From NCBI GenBank assembly GCA_036583965.1, contig JAZBQD010000034.1, forward strand, positions 13,518,040 through 13,582,039: a DNA stretch of 64,000 bases, in the 5' to 3' direction. The stretch's first letter is position 1. Every line of letters begins with the position of its first letter. Both the position numbers and the translations under genes were made by a program. Below the pieces are notes generated by a model. The model searched no databases, was not told the origin of the DNA, and saw nothing but the letters and a program-made list of their open reading frames with translations. This document shows positions 12,301 to 24,705 of this stretch, piece after piece. The DNA is from Prunella strophiata. Taxonomy: Eukaryota; Chordata; Aves; Passeriformes; Prunellidae.

Positions 12301-15300
12301 TGGGAGGAGGAAGGAGCTGGGCTGGCAGCTGAAGGCTCCTCAGTGCTCCCATGGAACAGGATGAGCAGCACAGACAGACCGGGATGCACACGTGGGCTCT
12401 CCAACACCACTTGAAGGACAAAGTGAATCCAGAGATTGTCTTAAGACCAAGAGAAAAAGTGAAAGGTCAGTTGTATAGTGAAATAAACATTAGGCAACAT
12501 TCAAACTAAATAAGGAGGGAGAAAGCACAAGAAGCAGCAGCACCTTTAAACAGATTGCCATGGTAGGAGCAGTGTGCTGGAGAAACAGCATAAGGAATTG
12601 CTGGTCAGAGCTCTGTGGTGTTCCCTTTTTCAGCAATATTATTCAGCCCATTCCTGAGCTCCAAGACCTTTGATTTATCTTCAATTTTAAGCCATCTGTT
12701 GGGAATCACTCTGGCTGGGCACCATGCCTCTGGCACAGCCAGGCACTCCTGTTTGCTTTCTGCCTGCAGACACAGCCAAAGCTCCTCGTTCCTGGAGCCA
12801 TCAGCATCACCCCAGGGGAGCAGGTTCCACATGTGCCAGGTCCCTGTAGCCACAGGCCAGTTCTGGGTCTTGTTCTGGGTCTTGCTCTGTGTCACCAAAG
12901 GGCCCTGCTGGCCCAGCCCTTTCCTCACAGAGGGGCTGCTGCCTGATCTCCATGTCCAGTGTTCTACACTTGTGAAAGAGATGAGACCTGTTCTATCCTT
13001 GCCCCTTAATGCAATGAAATTCATTGTGCTTCAGATTGAAATCTGAGCCCTGGCTGAATTTGAACTTGTTATTTTTGTCTGCTTATTTAGCCTGTGATTC
13101 TCTCATCCACTGACCATCTTTTATCCTACCCACTGTGTGTGTGAGAGGGAGGCTTGGCTGAAGGGCATTTACACAGGATCTGTCAGGCACATTTGAGCCC
13201 AGCCCCTCAGTATGTCCCTGGCCAGCAGCTTTCAGGGGTCTCTGCAATGTCCCCATCACAGCCCTGTGCAGAGCCAGGCACAAGGGAGCTCCCCCTCCAT
13301 CCCAGGCACTGAGTCCCTGGCTTGTGTCAACGTGCAAAGGGAAGATTAATCTACAGAGGAGACACTTATAAAGGTAACATGGCAACCATCAAAGTCAGTG
13401 GTACAGTTCTTTCCCAGCAGAACTCTCCACTGTGGAGAGGCTGGGAAAGAGAAGCAGAGGATGTGTTCCTTAGTAGAGAAAATTCTTTAGAAAGTCAGAT
13501 TTAATTGAAGCCCTTAGAAGCCCTTAATTTTTGAGAAGTGGGCCACAAATTCCTGAACACTGAAAACAAAGAGCTATGTAGTGGAAGTATGAAATATAAA
13601 AGTCCAAAAAAGGACTGGAATTTACAGTAAGTGCAAGTAGCTGTTGAGTTCATTGGAAAAGCAGAACCAGAAGGATGTTTTTCTCTGGGAGCACCTTTTC
13701 CAGACTGCCTGATTGATCTGATAATTATAATTTAAACAGCTACAGCTTCTGGACATTACTACAACTCACACCAAGTGACTTGAACACCACATCATTCACA
13801 AATAAATCTAAAATACTCACCTGCACTAAAACAGTTTTGTTTGTGAACAAAACACAACAAAGAAAACACCTAATGCAGGAAAGCCACAGAGTGCTGGAGG
13901 ATAAGAACAACCTATCTGTCCTCAGGATTTCCATGTTACAAAGTAATTGCTGGCCAAATTACAGCCAAATTGAAACCTCTTTGGTTAAAGCATTGGATAG
14001 AGCTTTCACTTCTCCAGGCAGCAGTCCTGGGCAGACACATTGGCTTGCACAGCATTAGTTTCACACCATCCCTGGTACAGTGAAAATTGGGTTCTCATAT
14101 CATTATTTAGATTAGTGAGTACACCTGAGTGATGAAGAAAAGCAAGGATGGCTACCCCAACCACTCTGAAAACATTTACCTGTCCATGCTGGAACCAGAT
14201 TCTGGGTGTGGCACAGCTGGATTTCACCCAGTGCACACTGCCCACAGCTGATCTTTTTCTTATATTCAGATCAATTTATCCCTCATTGTTGTGAGTCCTC
14301 TGTCTCTCTGAGTGCCACAAAACTATTACAACATCTAGAAACACATTACAACACCTCATCACCCATCACCCTATTACTACCACTTTTTGCACTTTTGGCA
14401 CCTCGATGCAATTAATTTTTCCATGTGCCAACCAAGACAGTGCCCAGCTTGGCTGTCTTCCAGCCTTTAACATAACATAGAGGAGTTTAATAAAAACCAA
14501 CAGCTTTCAGCAAAACACCACCTCCCACAACCCCCCAGTGATTCTCTCTGCAGAGAACAGGCACTGAGAGCACAAACACAAACAGAAACCTTTATGGCAG
14601 GACAAACCACATTCCTTATTCCTTTGAATGTGCTTCATATTACAAATCACCCATGAAGGTGATAAATGTGTGCTTAAAACAAACTACATACACTGTTCAA
14701 CAGGGGTGTTCAGCATAACAAAGCTGCCAGAAGGCAGCTGAGCTAAAATAAGTGTATTGCTCTTATTGGTGTTTTTGGGGTCTAGGTGAGTGTGCAAAAG
14801 GCAGATTTCCCAGCCCACCACGTGGTTTCTGCTTTACCCTGAAAAGTCTTTGTGCCACGTTGACCAGAAGAAGTGCAGAGGGCAAAGGGCTGGGCAGGAG
14901 CCAGGCAGGTCCATCCCAGCAGCCACAGGGGTGGGATGGGGCTGTGTCTGGCACTCAGACTGGTTCCAGGCAGTTAGTGACACTTGTCATTCTGTCACAC
15001 CAACTCCCTTCCTAACACCTTCATCTCATTATCTGGAAGGTTATGTTTTACAGACAAGATCATTATCTGATTTTGTCAGCTGCTGTTGGATTTCTGTGTT
15101 CTGTTCCAGTGAGATTTTTCTTATAACAATGACTTTGCTAATGGACATCCCCTGTGCTGCCCATCTATAACACCTTTCCTATTATACCTCCTAGATGAGA
15201 TCTGACACTCACAACAAACATTATTGAATTAAACCTCAGCTGTAAAGTAAGCAAGCCTTATTATACCCAATTTTACACTTGGGTAAACTTACATACTGGA

Positions 15301-18300
15301 GACATTTAAATGACTTTCCACAGCATTATAGAAAGAGTCAGAGAAAGCAGAGAGCCTAGAAAAGTCCAGCTCTCAGTCACTCACTGCAGGCCCCACTTTG
15401 AGAAAACAAACTTATTAAACATGTGTTTAATGTTAAGCTTATGAACAAGGGAGCATTAACCCATTACAAAGCTTGCTTCCTTCAACATGCCAAAAACCTG
15501 CTGCCAGCCAGCAACAACAGGATATTAATCATGCCTTCCACCTTCTCCATGGTCAGAAGGCAGCAGTGATTTATCACTTTGCAGCAGAAGGATGTGACAT
15601 TTGCAGCTTGTGACACAAAGTGGAGGGAAAGCACACTGGGTCAGGGGACATTTGGGGCCCATTTGACCCCAAAACTCATTGGAAAGCTACAGTAAAGCAA
15701 GCAAAGTAATAAAAAGTGATGCTGTTGTCAGAAGCAGGATGGAATTCTCATTCTGCTCAAGTCCCTTATAGAGATGCCAGTCATCCCAGGTCTGCTTTCC
15801 TTTAGAAGCTTCAGTCTCCAAAGGTGAGCTAGCTGGTGTAGACATCAGCAGAGTCAGCCACTCCTATGTGACACATCCATGGTGGCCTTTGACATGCCAC
15901 CAGCCAGGGGGGTGCCAGGGACCCTGGTGGGGCCCAGCCTGAGCCTGCAGCAGAGGACAGAGACTCACCTCCACACTGCTCACTCTACCAGACTGTTAAA
16001 GCCCCAATTTTTTCATTTTTATCCTTTCTTGGTTACTTGACTGTCTGCAAACAGGTACATTTCCCCTTCTCAGTGCCCAATTCATCCTCCCAGTTTCATT
16101 CCACAATGCTGCCATTGCCTTTTTCACATCACAGCTCACAGAAGCTGCAATTACCTTACAAACATTGGATTGCCACTGTTGGCAGAACGAAGCAGAAGGA
16201 GCTGGTGGTGAGAGAAGGTTTTATTCAGTAATAACCAAGGCAAATGAGTAACTCCAAAGACAACTGCACTAAATGCAAGTGCTGCAGTGGAGAGAGGAGG
16301 TGTTGTGGTGTAATACTGTGATTTTCATGGTTTGGAAGGCAAAGCCTGGTTAGAAAATCAACTGAGGAAAACAGTCTGCAGTGAAAAACAAAACTGAAAT
16401 TACTGCAAACCCAAGAAACAGAGTCACTGCTGTATTTGGAGGCTCCTTGAGTCTGGATATTGTTTTCAGCTTAACCTGGAATTTGCCATCAAACAACACA
16501 CATGGAGCTCTGCTCTCACACCTCATTTTATCAATAATTAATAACTCAAGAAATTGGGGAAAAAAGAGCTAACTTAACACTAAGAGAAGGGAAGCCAATG
16601 TACAGTTGGGAGTAGGAATACCAGGCCTGATTAGAAAGGGGTTTGGATTACCAAATCCCAAAATTTTCCTTCGAGACGTCCCCTCCACGCCAGGCCCCAA
16701 GGCAGCCTCTTATCTGTAAAACCTTCAAAAAGAGATTGTGGCCCAGGAGCAGCTTTTCTCCCCCTCCAGCAATAGCTTGTTTCTTCCCCCCCACTCCACC
16801 CTACCTTATTTTTTCTGTCCTAATTGAGGGTTTTATTGTTGCAGAGGAAAAAGAAAAGGGCAAGACAAATCCTGGCTGCCTTCCAGGAAGCTCTAGTCAT
16901 TTCAACTTCATCCTGAGATTTAGACCCCAAAATGAGTTATAAATAGAGTGATTTTACACTGCTTAATGGAAGCATGTGCAAGGCAGAGTGGGGATTCCAG
17001 GTCTCCTGCCAGATGGAGCAATAGCCTTAGAGGTGCCATGCATTTCATAACTTGGGGAAAATTAATTTGAGATTCCTTATCAGTAAATTCAAGGTGCCCA
17101 CAAGCCAGAGTCCTCTCACTCCTGCATAAGCAAAATCCATTCACTAACCTTTAGGGAGGGAAGGAGGGAAAAAGCAAGGAGAAACCAGGTCATGGTGATA
17201 ACTTTGGGACTCTGCAGATGGGCTGTGGTGAACTCCCCCTTTTTTTAACTAAATCCAAATGTAGATGGATAAAGGATTCTGATTAGAACGCCTGCTCAGG
17301 GCTTGAGCTCTCCCTTCTCTTTCCATACCAGTAATTGAGCTGGGTCTAATATCTCCAGAATTTTGTCACAGAGCAGGACCATGAGGGATAAGCAAGGAAC
17401 ATTACAATTCTTTACAGAGAGCTGCATCTTTTGTCTGAAGCACTCACTATTCTCATAAACTTCTGCCAGATCTGCAACCCTAGGACTTCAGAAACAATCA
17501 TGCCTAAGTTATTGAGCCAAAGACAGCTGCCCATGAGGTGGGACTGGCTCCTTTTCTCCCTGTTTCAGCAGCAGATGAGGAAGGACAAGCACCAGCACAC
17601 TCCTTGCTCACCAAAACACCCAGGGAGAACTCTCCATCCTCACTCCAGATGGTATTGCATCCCACAAAGAAGTTGTGATATTAAAACTTTCTCAGTGCAT
17701 ATCACACAGAGGTAGAGGAATGAGCTGTGTTTTATCACATGAACTTAACAGCCAGAAAAATCCAGCATGTGTCAGTACCTCTGCAATTTCATGCCCTCCC
17801 TGGCTTCCACAGCATATGGTCTGATGGTGCTATTCCATTTGCTTTCCCTGGGAGAGCAGTTTAAAATGGAGAGAAATAGCATGGTACATTTGAGTTTATG
17901 GGGTATCAAAAGGGCTATAGTGGATGGTAGCCAAGGCACCAAAGTGAATTATTTATAGTGCAATTGCACTTTCTCCTAAGCTACCCTTCAGTCTGGTCAG
18001 GCCTTGGACACTCACATTAAGGTCCTTGTTAAATCCAAATAAGATAAGGTGTATACAACAATGGCAGATACCAGTCTTACATTAAATCATGTTCAAGTAA
18101 AATTCCTTCAAAGTAGGACTCTGTGAATGACATTACTTGGTTCTTGGGTTAGAGGCACAGATATTTTTACATAAACCTCCCTTCATCTAATTTTTATTGC
18201 CATTTTTGGGTGGTGTTTCCTAGTGTGTCATGACCTCTACCTTTTCAAAATGATGAGGCAAAGCAGACTTCCTTTCTTAGCACAGTAAGACTGAATAGAA

Positions 18301-18884
18301 GAGTTTGCCTGGGGATATTGTTGAGCTCAGGTACCAGTTAGGTCCATGCAAACCTTATTTGCACAGAAAAATGGCACCAGTTCTGCACTGCAGAGCACTG
18401 CAGTGATTTGCTGCATCACTTTTATGTTGTTGTGACGTAGTCCTTGTGGTCTGCAGGAAAAGGCATTAGCCTTCCCAGCCTGGCAGTGAAGTTTTTAGCT
18501 ACAGGAATTCTCCCCAAAGCGAATGTAAAACCCAGACACTGCACAGTATCCTGCAGAGCCCCTTTTTTCTGGGTAGAGTTTGCCCTAGCATGATGAAAGG
18601 AAAACCAAAACCTGAAAAACTAAGAAATTAATCAGGGCTCTCTGTGACAAAGGTACTACAGAGAAGGGAACAGAACAAACCCCTAAGCACAGTCAGGATA
18701 CAACTCTCCAGGAAACACAAATATTAAAGACTTACTTCTTAATCCACATTTTCTATCCAATTATGGCTCCTAGCAGCTTGTCTTGCAGCCTGCAGGCAAG
18801 TGTTTCAGGTCCTTTCTTCGAGGTGCAGTTTCATGGCTGGAAGAGGAGAGGTTGTATGGTCAGATTTTGGAGCAGGGCTGGAAA
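9337..18884. other. Intergenic DNA without recognised gene
   Basis: About 9.5 kb. Only an AGCTC pentamer repeat (11511-11535), A-rich runs (near 10738) and short chance frames are visible. I recognise no exon, RNA gene or large mobile element. Confidence 0.6.
11511..11535. repeat. (AGCTC)5 microsatellite
   Basis: Five perfect AGCTC units, palindrome-rich because each junction creates GAGCT/AGCTC overlaps. Confidence 0.9.
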
Positions 18885-19262
18885 TCACAGAATCACAGAC
18901 TGATTTGGGTTGGAAGGCACATTAAAACTCATCCAGTTCCACACCCCTGCCATGGGCAGGGACACCTTTCACTGAACCATGTTGCTCCAAGTCTCCTCCA
19001 GCATGGCTTTGAACCTTTCCAGGGATGGGCAAACACAGCTTCTCTGGGCAGCCTGTGCCAGGGTCTCACCACTCTTACAGGGAGGAATTTCTTCCTAATA
19101 TCCAATCTAAACCTAAACCTCTCAGTTTGCAGCCATGCCCCCCTGTCCTGTCACTCCATGCCTTTATTGAACATCCCTCTCCAGACTCCCTGGCTCCCAG
19201 CACAAGCCCCCTCCCCAGCTGTGCATTCTCAGCCCAGAGGATGTGAGCAGGACGTTGCTCAC
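18885..19262 (-). mobile_element. CR1 retroposon fragment
   Basis: Begins AATCACAGAATCACAGACTG and GGTTGGAAGGCAC. It passes through CCATGGGCAGGGACACCTTT, CCAGGGATGGGCAAACAC, GGAGGAATTTCTTCCTAATA and the CCTGTCCTGTCACTCCATG block, so it reaches further into the element than most copies here. The 196-codon plus frame across it is antisense CR1. Confidence 0.93.
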
Positions 19263-20569
19263 CTGGGCTCTGGCACTGTGGGAAGGTGGCACCAGTGCTC
19301 CCAGTGCTGGGCACTCCTCTCTGCCTTGGCCAAAAGCAAGCAGAGCAGAAATACAGTCTCAGCAGAAAACTAATGGGTACATATTTTTATGAGACTCAAT
19401 AGCCCTTTAATTGATTTTATTGCAATTTATGGCATTTGCATAATGATGTGAGTCAATATCAAGAGAGTGAAGCAGGAGGTTATAAAAAGCATTTTAGAGT
19501 CTCATTCTCAGGGAGCTGAGTCCAATCCCCACATTTTAACATTTCAGTTTTCTTAATTTTGGTAACATGGCTGCTTTGCATAACCTGAAGGAAGCAGCAG
19601 CATTCTGACAACATGCTGGCCATCAATAGCATCTGATTGTGCTACCTAGAAAACACCTGATATCAAGTGATTGAATTAAATCTCTAAGTACACGATTTTT
19701 AAACCCCCAATTTTCAAACAAAGCAATCAAATCTACGTGGTTAAATCCCTCTACAAGGATTTCTCAATCAAGGCCAACAATCTTACTTAGTTAATAGTCA
19801 CAGAAGAGATACCCCTTGTTTAGACCAGCTCATTGCATTTCTCCTTTTTCCTTTTTCCACCTTGAGGTGGTGTCACTGCTCACTCCAGACAATCTATGTG
19901 CCCTCACTGCAACTCAAGCTGTCCAAAGCACAAGGTGCAAAGATGATTCACAGATGATATTATGACTTCAATATGATCCAAGGTCTTGTTAGCTGGAATT
20001 CTGTAGATTAAAGACTTTGTATGTTGAATCAATCACAATGGGGTTCCATGGGAATGGAAGACTTGTAGGTAATAAATATAAGATCATCATTATTATTAGA
20101 GGGTTTTGTCCAGCACTGATGCACAGCAGTTGAGATCTATAACTGCATTTGAAAAGTGGTGCTCAATAAACAAAGTTTGGCCAGCTTCATGCAAAATGCC
20201 TGTACATATGGGAGCAGTGCCCACAGACACCTCATCCAACAGTATTTCCTATCTTGGCAAAAAACAAACACTTCTCCAGGGATCAGTTTGCCTCACACAT
20301 TGCAACCACTGGCTTCATTCCATTCACTACCAACAGGACTAAATCAGGAGATTTTTCTTGCTCTCCTAATAGACTCGAACAAAGCAAACTGCTGGAATAA
20401 CAATTCAAATTATAAAAACATGTTTTTGAAAAGCTGTAATTAAGGCCTGTTAACTAACTTTTGAAAGCAATTAGGATACTGTTTAGCAGAAAACATTACA
20501 TTGCCATTGCTGTTATTATTATTACTATTCCTACTATATTATAATTACTAGAGCCTCCTGCTTCTCTGG
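19263..20569. other. Intergenic DNA without recognised gene
   Basis: AT-rich; ends in a short ATT-type repeat (20511-20540). Nothing else is recognised. Confidence 0.65.
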
Positions 20570-20684
20570 GGATAGAGCTCTGAGCAATCTGGTCTAGTGG
20601 AAAGTGCCAGTGCCCATGGCAGGGGGGTTGGAGCTGCATGATCTTGAAGGCACCTTCCAATACCAAACCATTCCATGATTCTAG
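20570..20684 (+). mobile_element. CR1 retroposon 3' end
   Basis: Short 3' remnant: GTGCCCATGGCAGGGGGGTT, then AACCATTCCATGATTCT. Confidence 0.85.
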
Positions 20685-21959
20685 GATAGCTGGAATGACA
20701 TACAAGAAAGCAATCAGTAACCCATGGTTTGCTCTAACAGCAAAATAACACATTCTCACTGTGCTTGGCTCTGCAATGGCACCAGCTGTGCAGCAAGAAG
20801 CTGTCAAAGCCACAGAGTGGGACTCATGATGTCCATGGGTAGGAAAGTGGGGCAGTAGGAGATGCCAGCCCTCCCTGGGAGAAGGAGAAGGGGAGCAGCA
20901 GAGCCCAGCAGTGACCCACAGCTCCAGCAGCCCATGGAGAACCCCAGGCCAAGCACAAGCAGGGCTCCAGGTGTGGGGTCACCACCCAGCACTCCTGTGG
21001 GCTCTCAGGGCTGGGCAGGGCAGCTCAGCCACTCCTGCTCTGGCAGCTTCCTGTGATCCAACTCTTCCCCAGATAAGGCTGGCATCTTAATTAGTTACAG
21101 AATTGAGTAAAGACCAGAACTAATACCAGTCAATACTTGGACATTCTTTCAATTGACAGTCTAAAACCACTTTCAATTTAATAATCCTCACAGCAGCTGT
21201 GTGATCTAAATGGGTTTACACTCCTTTTATTGATGAAAAGGATAGGGACAATAAAAGAAAGTCACAACCCCCCATAAGCCTGACTTCAGGTCATTTGGCA
21301 AGGAAGGTAGCTGAGGTAGAAAGCAGAAACCCTGACCAAGAGAGAGAGAAAATCCAACCCACAGATCTGAGATGGAGCATTTTCTCCTTCCTGCCCCTCA
21401 GAGGGGACAAGAGGCTCAAGTCAATATATGCTACAGTTGGGTGTGCATGTACTCTGCAAGATAAAATTACATCTACAGATGGTCTAGACAAAAAAACACT
21501 CAGCTAATTTTAGCTGAGACAGAATCTCATGTGTGTATCTGGGGGAATGAAACTAGATGCACTCTACACACTTTCTAAATTATCAAGATCTTCCTCCATA
21601 AATAAATATCAGCCAAAACCTAATCTTATGCTTAATACAAGGCAGTATTTAGGGTTTTTTTAATTAAATATCACAAGTAACAAAAATCTGTATCTGTTTT
21701 TATACATCTACAGACATTTACAACAGAGTACTTTTTGCCTATCATTGTAAAATCCCATTATCACACAGTAATGTGTCCCTAGCACCCGTTATGGATTACT
21801 TTTCTGCTTTCCCAATTCTGTTAAATAATTAGTGGTAATTGCCCTAAGCAAATGGTTACCCAGCAATCCAATACTGTCAGTAAGCAATTTCTGCTTTTGA
21901 GATGTCCTTGTCTTCACACGTTTGTGTCAGTGGTGCCCAGAAGAGGACACCCAAAATGA
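20685..21959. other. Intergenic DNA without recognised gene
   Basis: GC-richer near 20860-21050 (short Pro/Ala-rich chance frames), AT-rich afterwards; no element recognised. Confidence 0.6.
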
Positions 21960-22097
21960 ATATAAGGGCTCCTGGGATGGGGCTTGGAGCAACCTGGGCT
22001 AGTGGAAGATGTTCCTGCCCACGGCAGGGGGCTGGAATGAGATGCTCTTTAAGGTTCCTTCCAAACCAAACCATTCTGTGATTCCATGATTCTATAA
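21960..22097 (+). mobile_element. CR1 retroposon 3' end
   Basis: Shows GATGGGGCTTGGAGCAACC and CCACGGCAGGGGGCTGG, and ends AACCATTCTGTGATTCCATG-ATTCT. Confidence 0.92.
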
Positions 22098-24601
22098 AAC
22101 TGTTATTTTCAAGCCTGTGCCTTGGAGAAAAACCAAAAAAGTAATGTTTAAGGCTATCAAGTCTTTATGCCATTCCACACAGTGCAAAAAATGCAGGCTT
22201 ACCTGTAACAGCTCTTGTCTAGGATTATTATTTTCATTATGGGCAGGGATCTCCAGGTTAAGTCTCAGGAGTCAGCAGGTGTGACTGGCAAGCACAGCCT
22301 GTTTCACTCCAGACAAAAGGCAATTTGCATCTTCTACACAGTGGTTTGCAGAATGATGACCCTGCTTATGATATTCAGTACCTTTCATAGGAAGTTCTTT
22401 GCAGGGAAAAAAAAAAAAACAACATTTTAAGTTTTTTGCAAACAGTAACTCTTAAAATGTGTGGGACATTTTACCTTCCAGGGAGTAAAAAGCTGGTTTG
22501 ACTCCTTCAGACAAAGCTGCAAAAAGTGATGATGTCTCTGCTTTTATGATAAGTTGTGAGGCCACATTGTGACTCATGCTCCCAGGATGATTTTTAAAAG
22601 AATGAATATTTTATTGTTTATTAATTATTATTCATTGATTCTTCCATACTATCAGTTACTTCATGACTTCTTTTTTCAGGTCTACAGACTCTCCACTCCA
22701 CACAACACTGTTTAAGGGTTTACTAAAACATAATTATTAGTACTTATATAGCCTGTTCAGCAGGCTATATACTTATATAGGCTATATACAGGCTATATCA
22801 GTACTTATATAGGATGTTCAGCACTGCCATGTGCTACTCTGATTTATGTTTTGACCCTTCATGTCTTCAGAGATGAAAATCAAAACCTTCTAAATCACCT
22901 GCATAAATTACTGTCTTTGTAATAAAAATGTGACTAATATAATTCTAGTCAATTCTGAATATTCTGAAGAATTGCTCAAGGTATTGCTTCTGGATAAAAA
23001 CAAATGTTCAAACAATTTCATACTTGAGCAAAGGGATATCTCTGTGATGCATCATCCTGCTTCCACATAATCATGAAGTAAAACTAAATTGTATTTTAAA
23101 AGACCTTTTTCTTATTTCTCATGTATGTGAAAGTCTCATCACTCATGCATGCATGATCCTTGTAATTGCAGAATTGGCATAGTAGCATTGCTGTTTTGAC
23201 AGGAGATTCTAAGCAATTTTTCATTCTTAGATTTTTTTTTTTTGGGGGGGGGCAGCAGGATACAAACTTATTAACACATTTTGCATTGCTTCCAGCAACA
23301 TTGAAAGTACTCAGAAACAAGTAAAGGCAGAGCTCTCTCAGCACTGCTGTTGCTTTCACCAAAGTGGAGATGCCAAGGTGGAATGAGCTGGGACAATCAG
23401 CTCAGTTGCCCAGCAGACCTCAACCTGCTCAGACCTCTGAGCAAAGCCACTGCAATGCTGATCAAGACAAGAAAAAATCATCCTCCCCTTTCCCCCCCCC
23501 AGAAATAAGGAGGTAGCAAGGCCCTGAGCAGCTGCCCTTGCACCCACTCAAGCCTCCTCACCACCCAGGGCCAGCAGAGAAGGGTATCAGGATTTGGGCA
23601 TGGTGCCACTTGGATACAGGGATCCATCTAGCCAAGCCACCCATCTGGATTGGAATTACCAACAGCAGCCCATCAGGCACAGAAAGTGGGCATTACTTCA
23701 TGGTGACAAGTATTTACAGCTATATCTCTCTTCTGGATTTCTGTAATATCTTATCAAAACAAATAAGACATTTCTGTGCAGAATCATATAAACACTCTCC
23801 ACTCTGTCTTTGTCTTCCTGAGGAGCTGGCAGGCTTTATTTGCTTCTCAGTTACCTGGATAAACAGATTGCTAATATAACCAATGGATGTGATAATATTC
23901 CAAAAGCAAGTGTTTAACAAAAGGGTGAAATTATTTGATCCCAAACAATTCCCAATATGTAACTGCTGATAGAAATATCTTCTGCCTCTTGCCTTAGCAT
24001 AAATGAAAAAACAACTGCAACAAAAGTCCTTAAAATACATTAAAAAATAAAAAATCTGCATATCTCCAGAAATTACTTTCTCACTAGCATGAGCAATTTT
24101 GACCTCAGCATATGTTTGAGAAGTTCTGCTTCTCATTTTAGAAACTGCTCAGATCTAGGAGCTCCTGTTTTAGCTGAAGTTTGATGTGCCAGATCAGTCC
24201 CCAGCTCACGCAGCATTAAGAGGGAGATTTGCAGAAGTATTTAGGTGCCTAAAAATGAAGACAGGCACCTCATGGGATTTGAAATGAATGCTAAAGAGGC
24301 TATTTTTGTCAACCTCTGTAAGAATTCATTTGGGCTTTGTAACAGCCAGTGGCACAAGTGACATCTCTGTCACATTCCAGCCCTGCCCTTGGCTGTGTGC
24401 TCCTCTCTGTGTGTCCAGCTGGTCCCCTGACCACATGGCTTGGGGACAAAGTGGGAAAACATGAGCAACCATATCCAGCAGAGTCATCCAGCTTTACCAT
24501 CTCTGCAGGAGGTGACCAGAGAGGGCACTCCCCCAGTAAAATAGAAACCCTTGAAGATGCACATTGCACACACATCATCAGCTACACCAGGTACTTCATT
24601 C
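22098..24601. other. Intergenic DNA without recognised gene
   Basis: Holds a degenerate repeat with inverted arms (22739-22825), a T12G9 homopolymer pair (23232-23252) and a C-run near 23490. No gene is recognised. Confidence 0.6.
22739..22825. repeat. Degenerate ~31-bp tandem repeat with inverted-repeat core
   Basis: Three imperfect copies of a unit beginning TACTTATATAG. The first holds the hairpin-forming GCCTGTTCAGCAGGC and the second GGCTATATACAGGCTATAT. Confidence 0.8.
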
Positions 24602-24705
24602 ACAGAATCACAGGCTCATTTTGGTTGGAAAGACCTTAAAGGCCAACCTTATTCCAACCCTCCTTCCATGGACAGGACACCTCCCACTAGCCCAGGATGC
24701 TCAGG
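24602..24705 (-). mobile_element. CR1 retroposon 3' end
   Basis: AGAATCACAGGCTCATTTTG and GGTTGGAAAGACC, followed by CCAACCCTCCTTCCATGGAC and CACTAGCCCAGGATGCTC. Confidence 0.85.

Noticed and set aside
18783..19373. 196-codon plus-strand open frame
   Set aside because: Most of it is antisense CR1; no independent coding signal.
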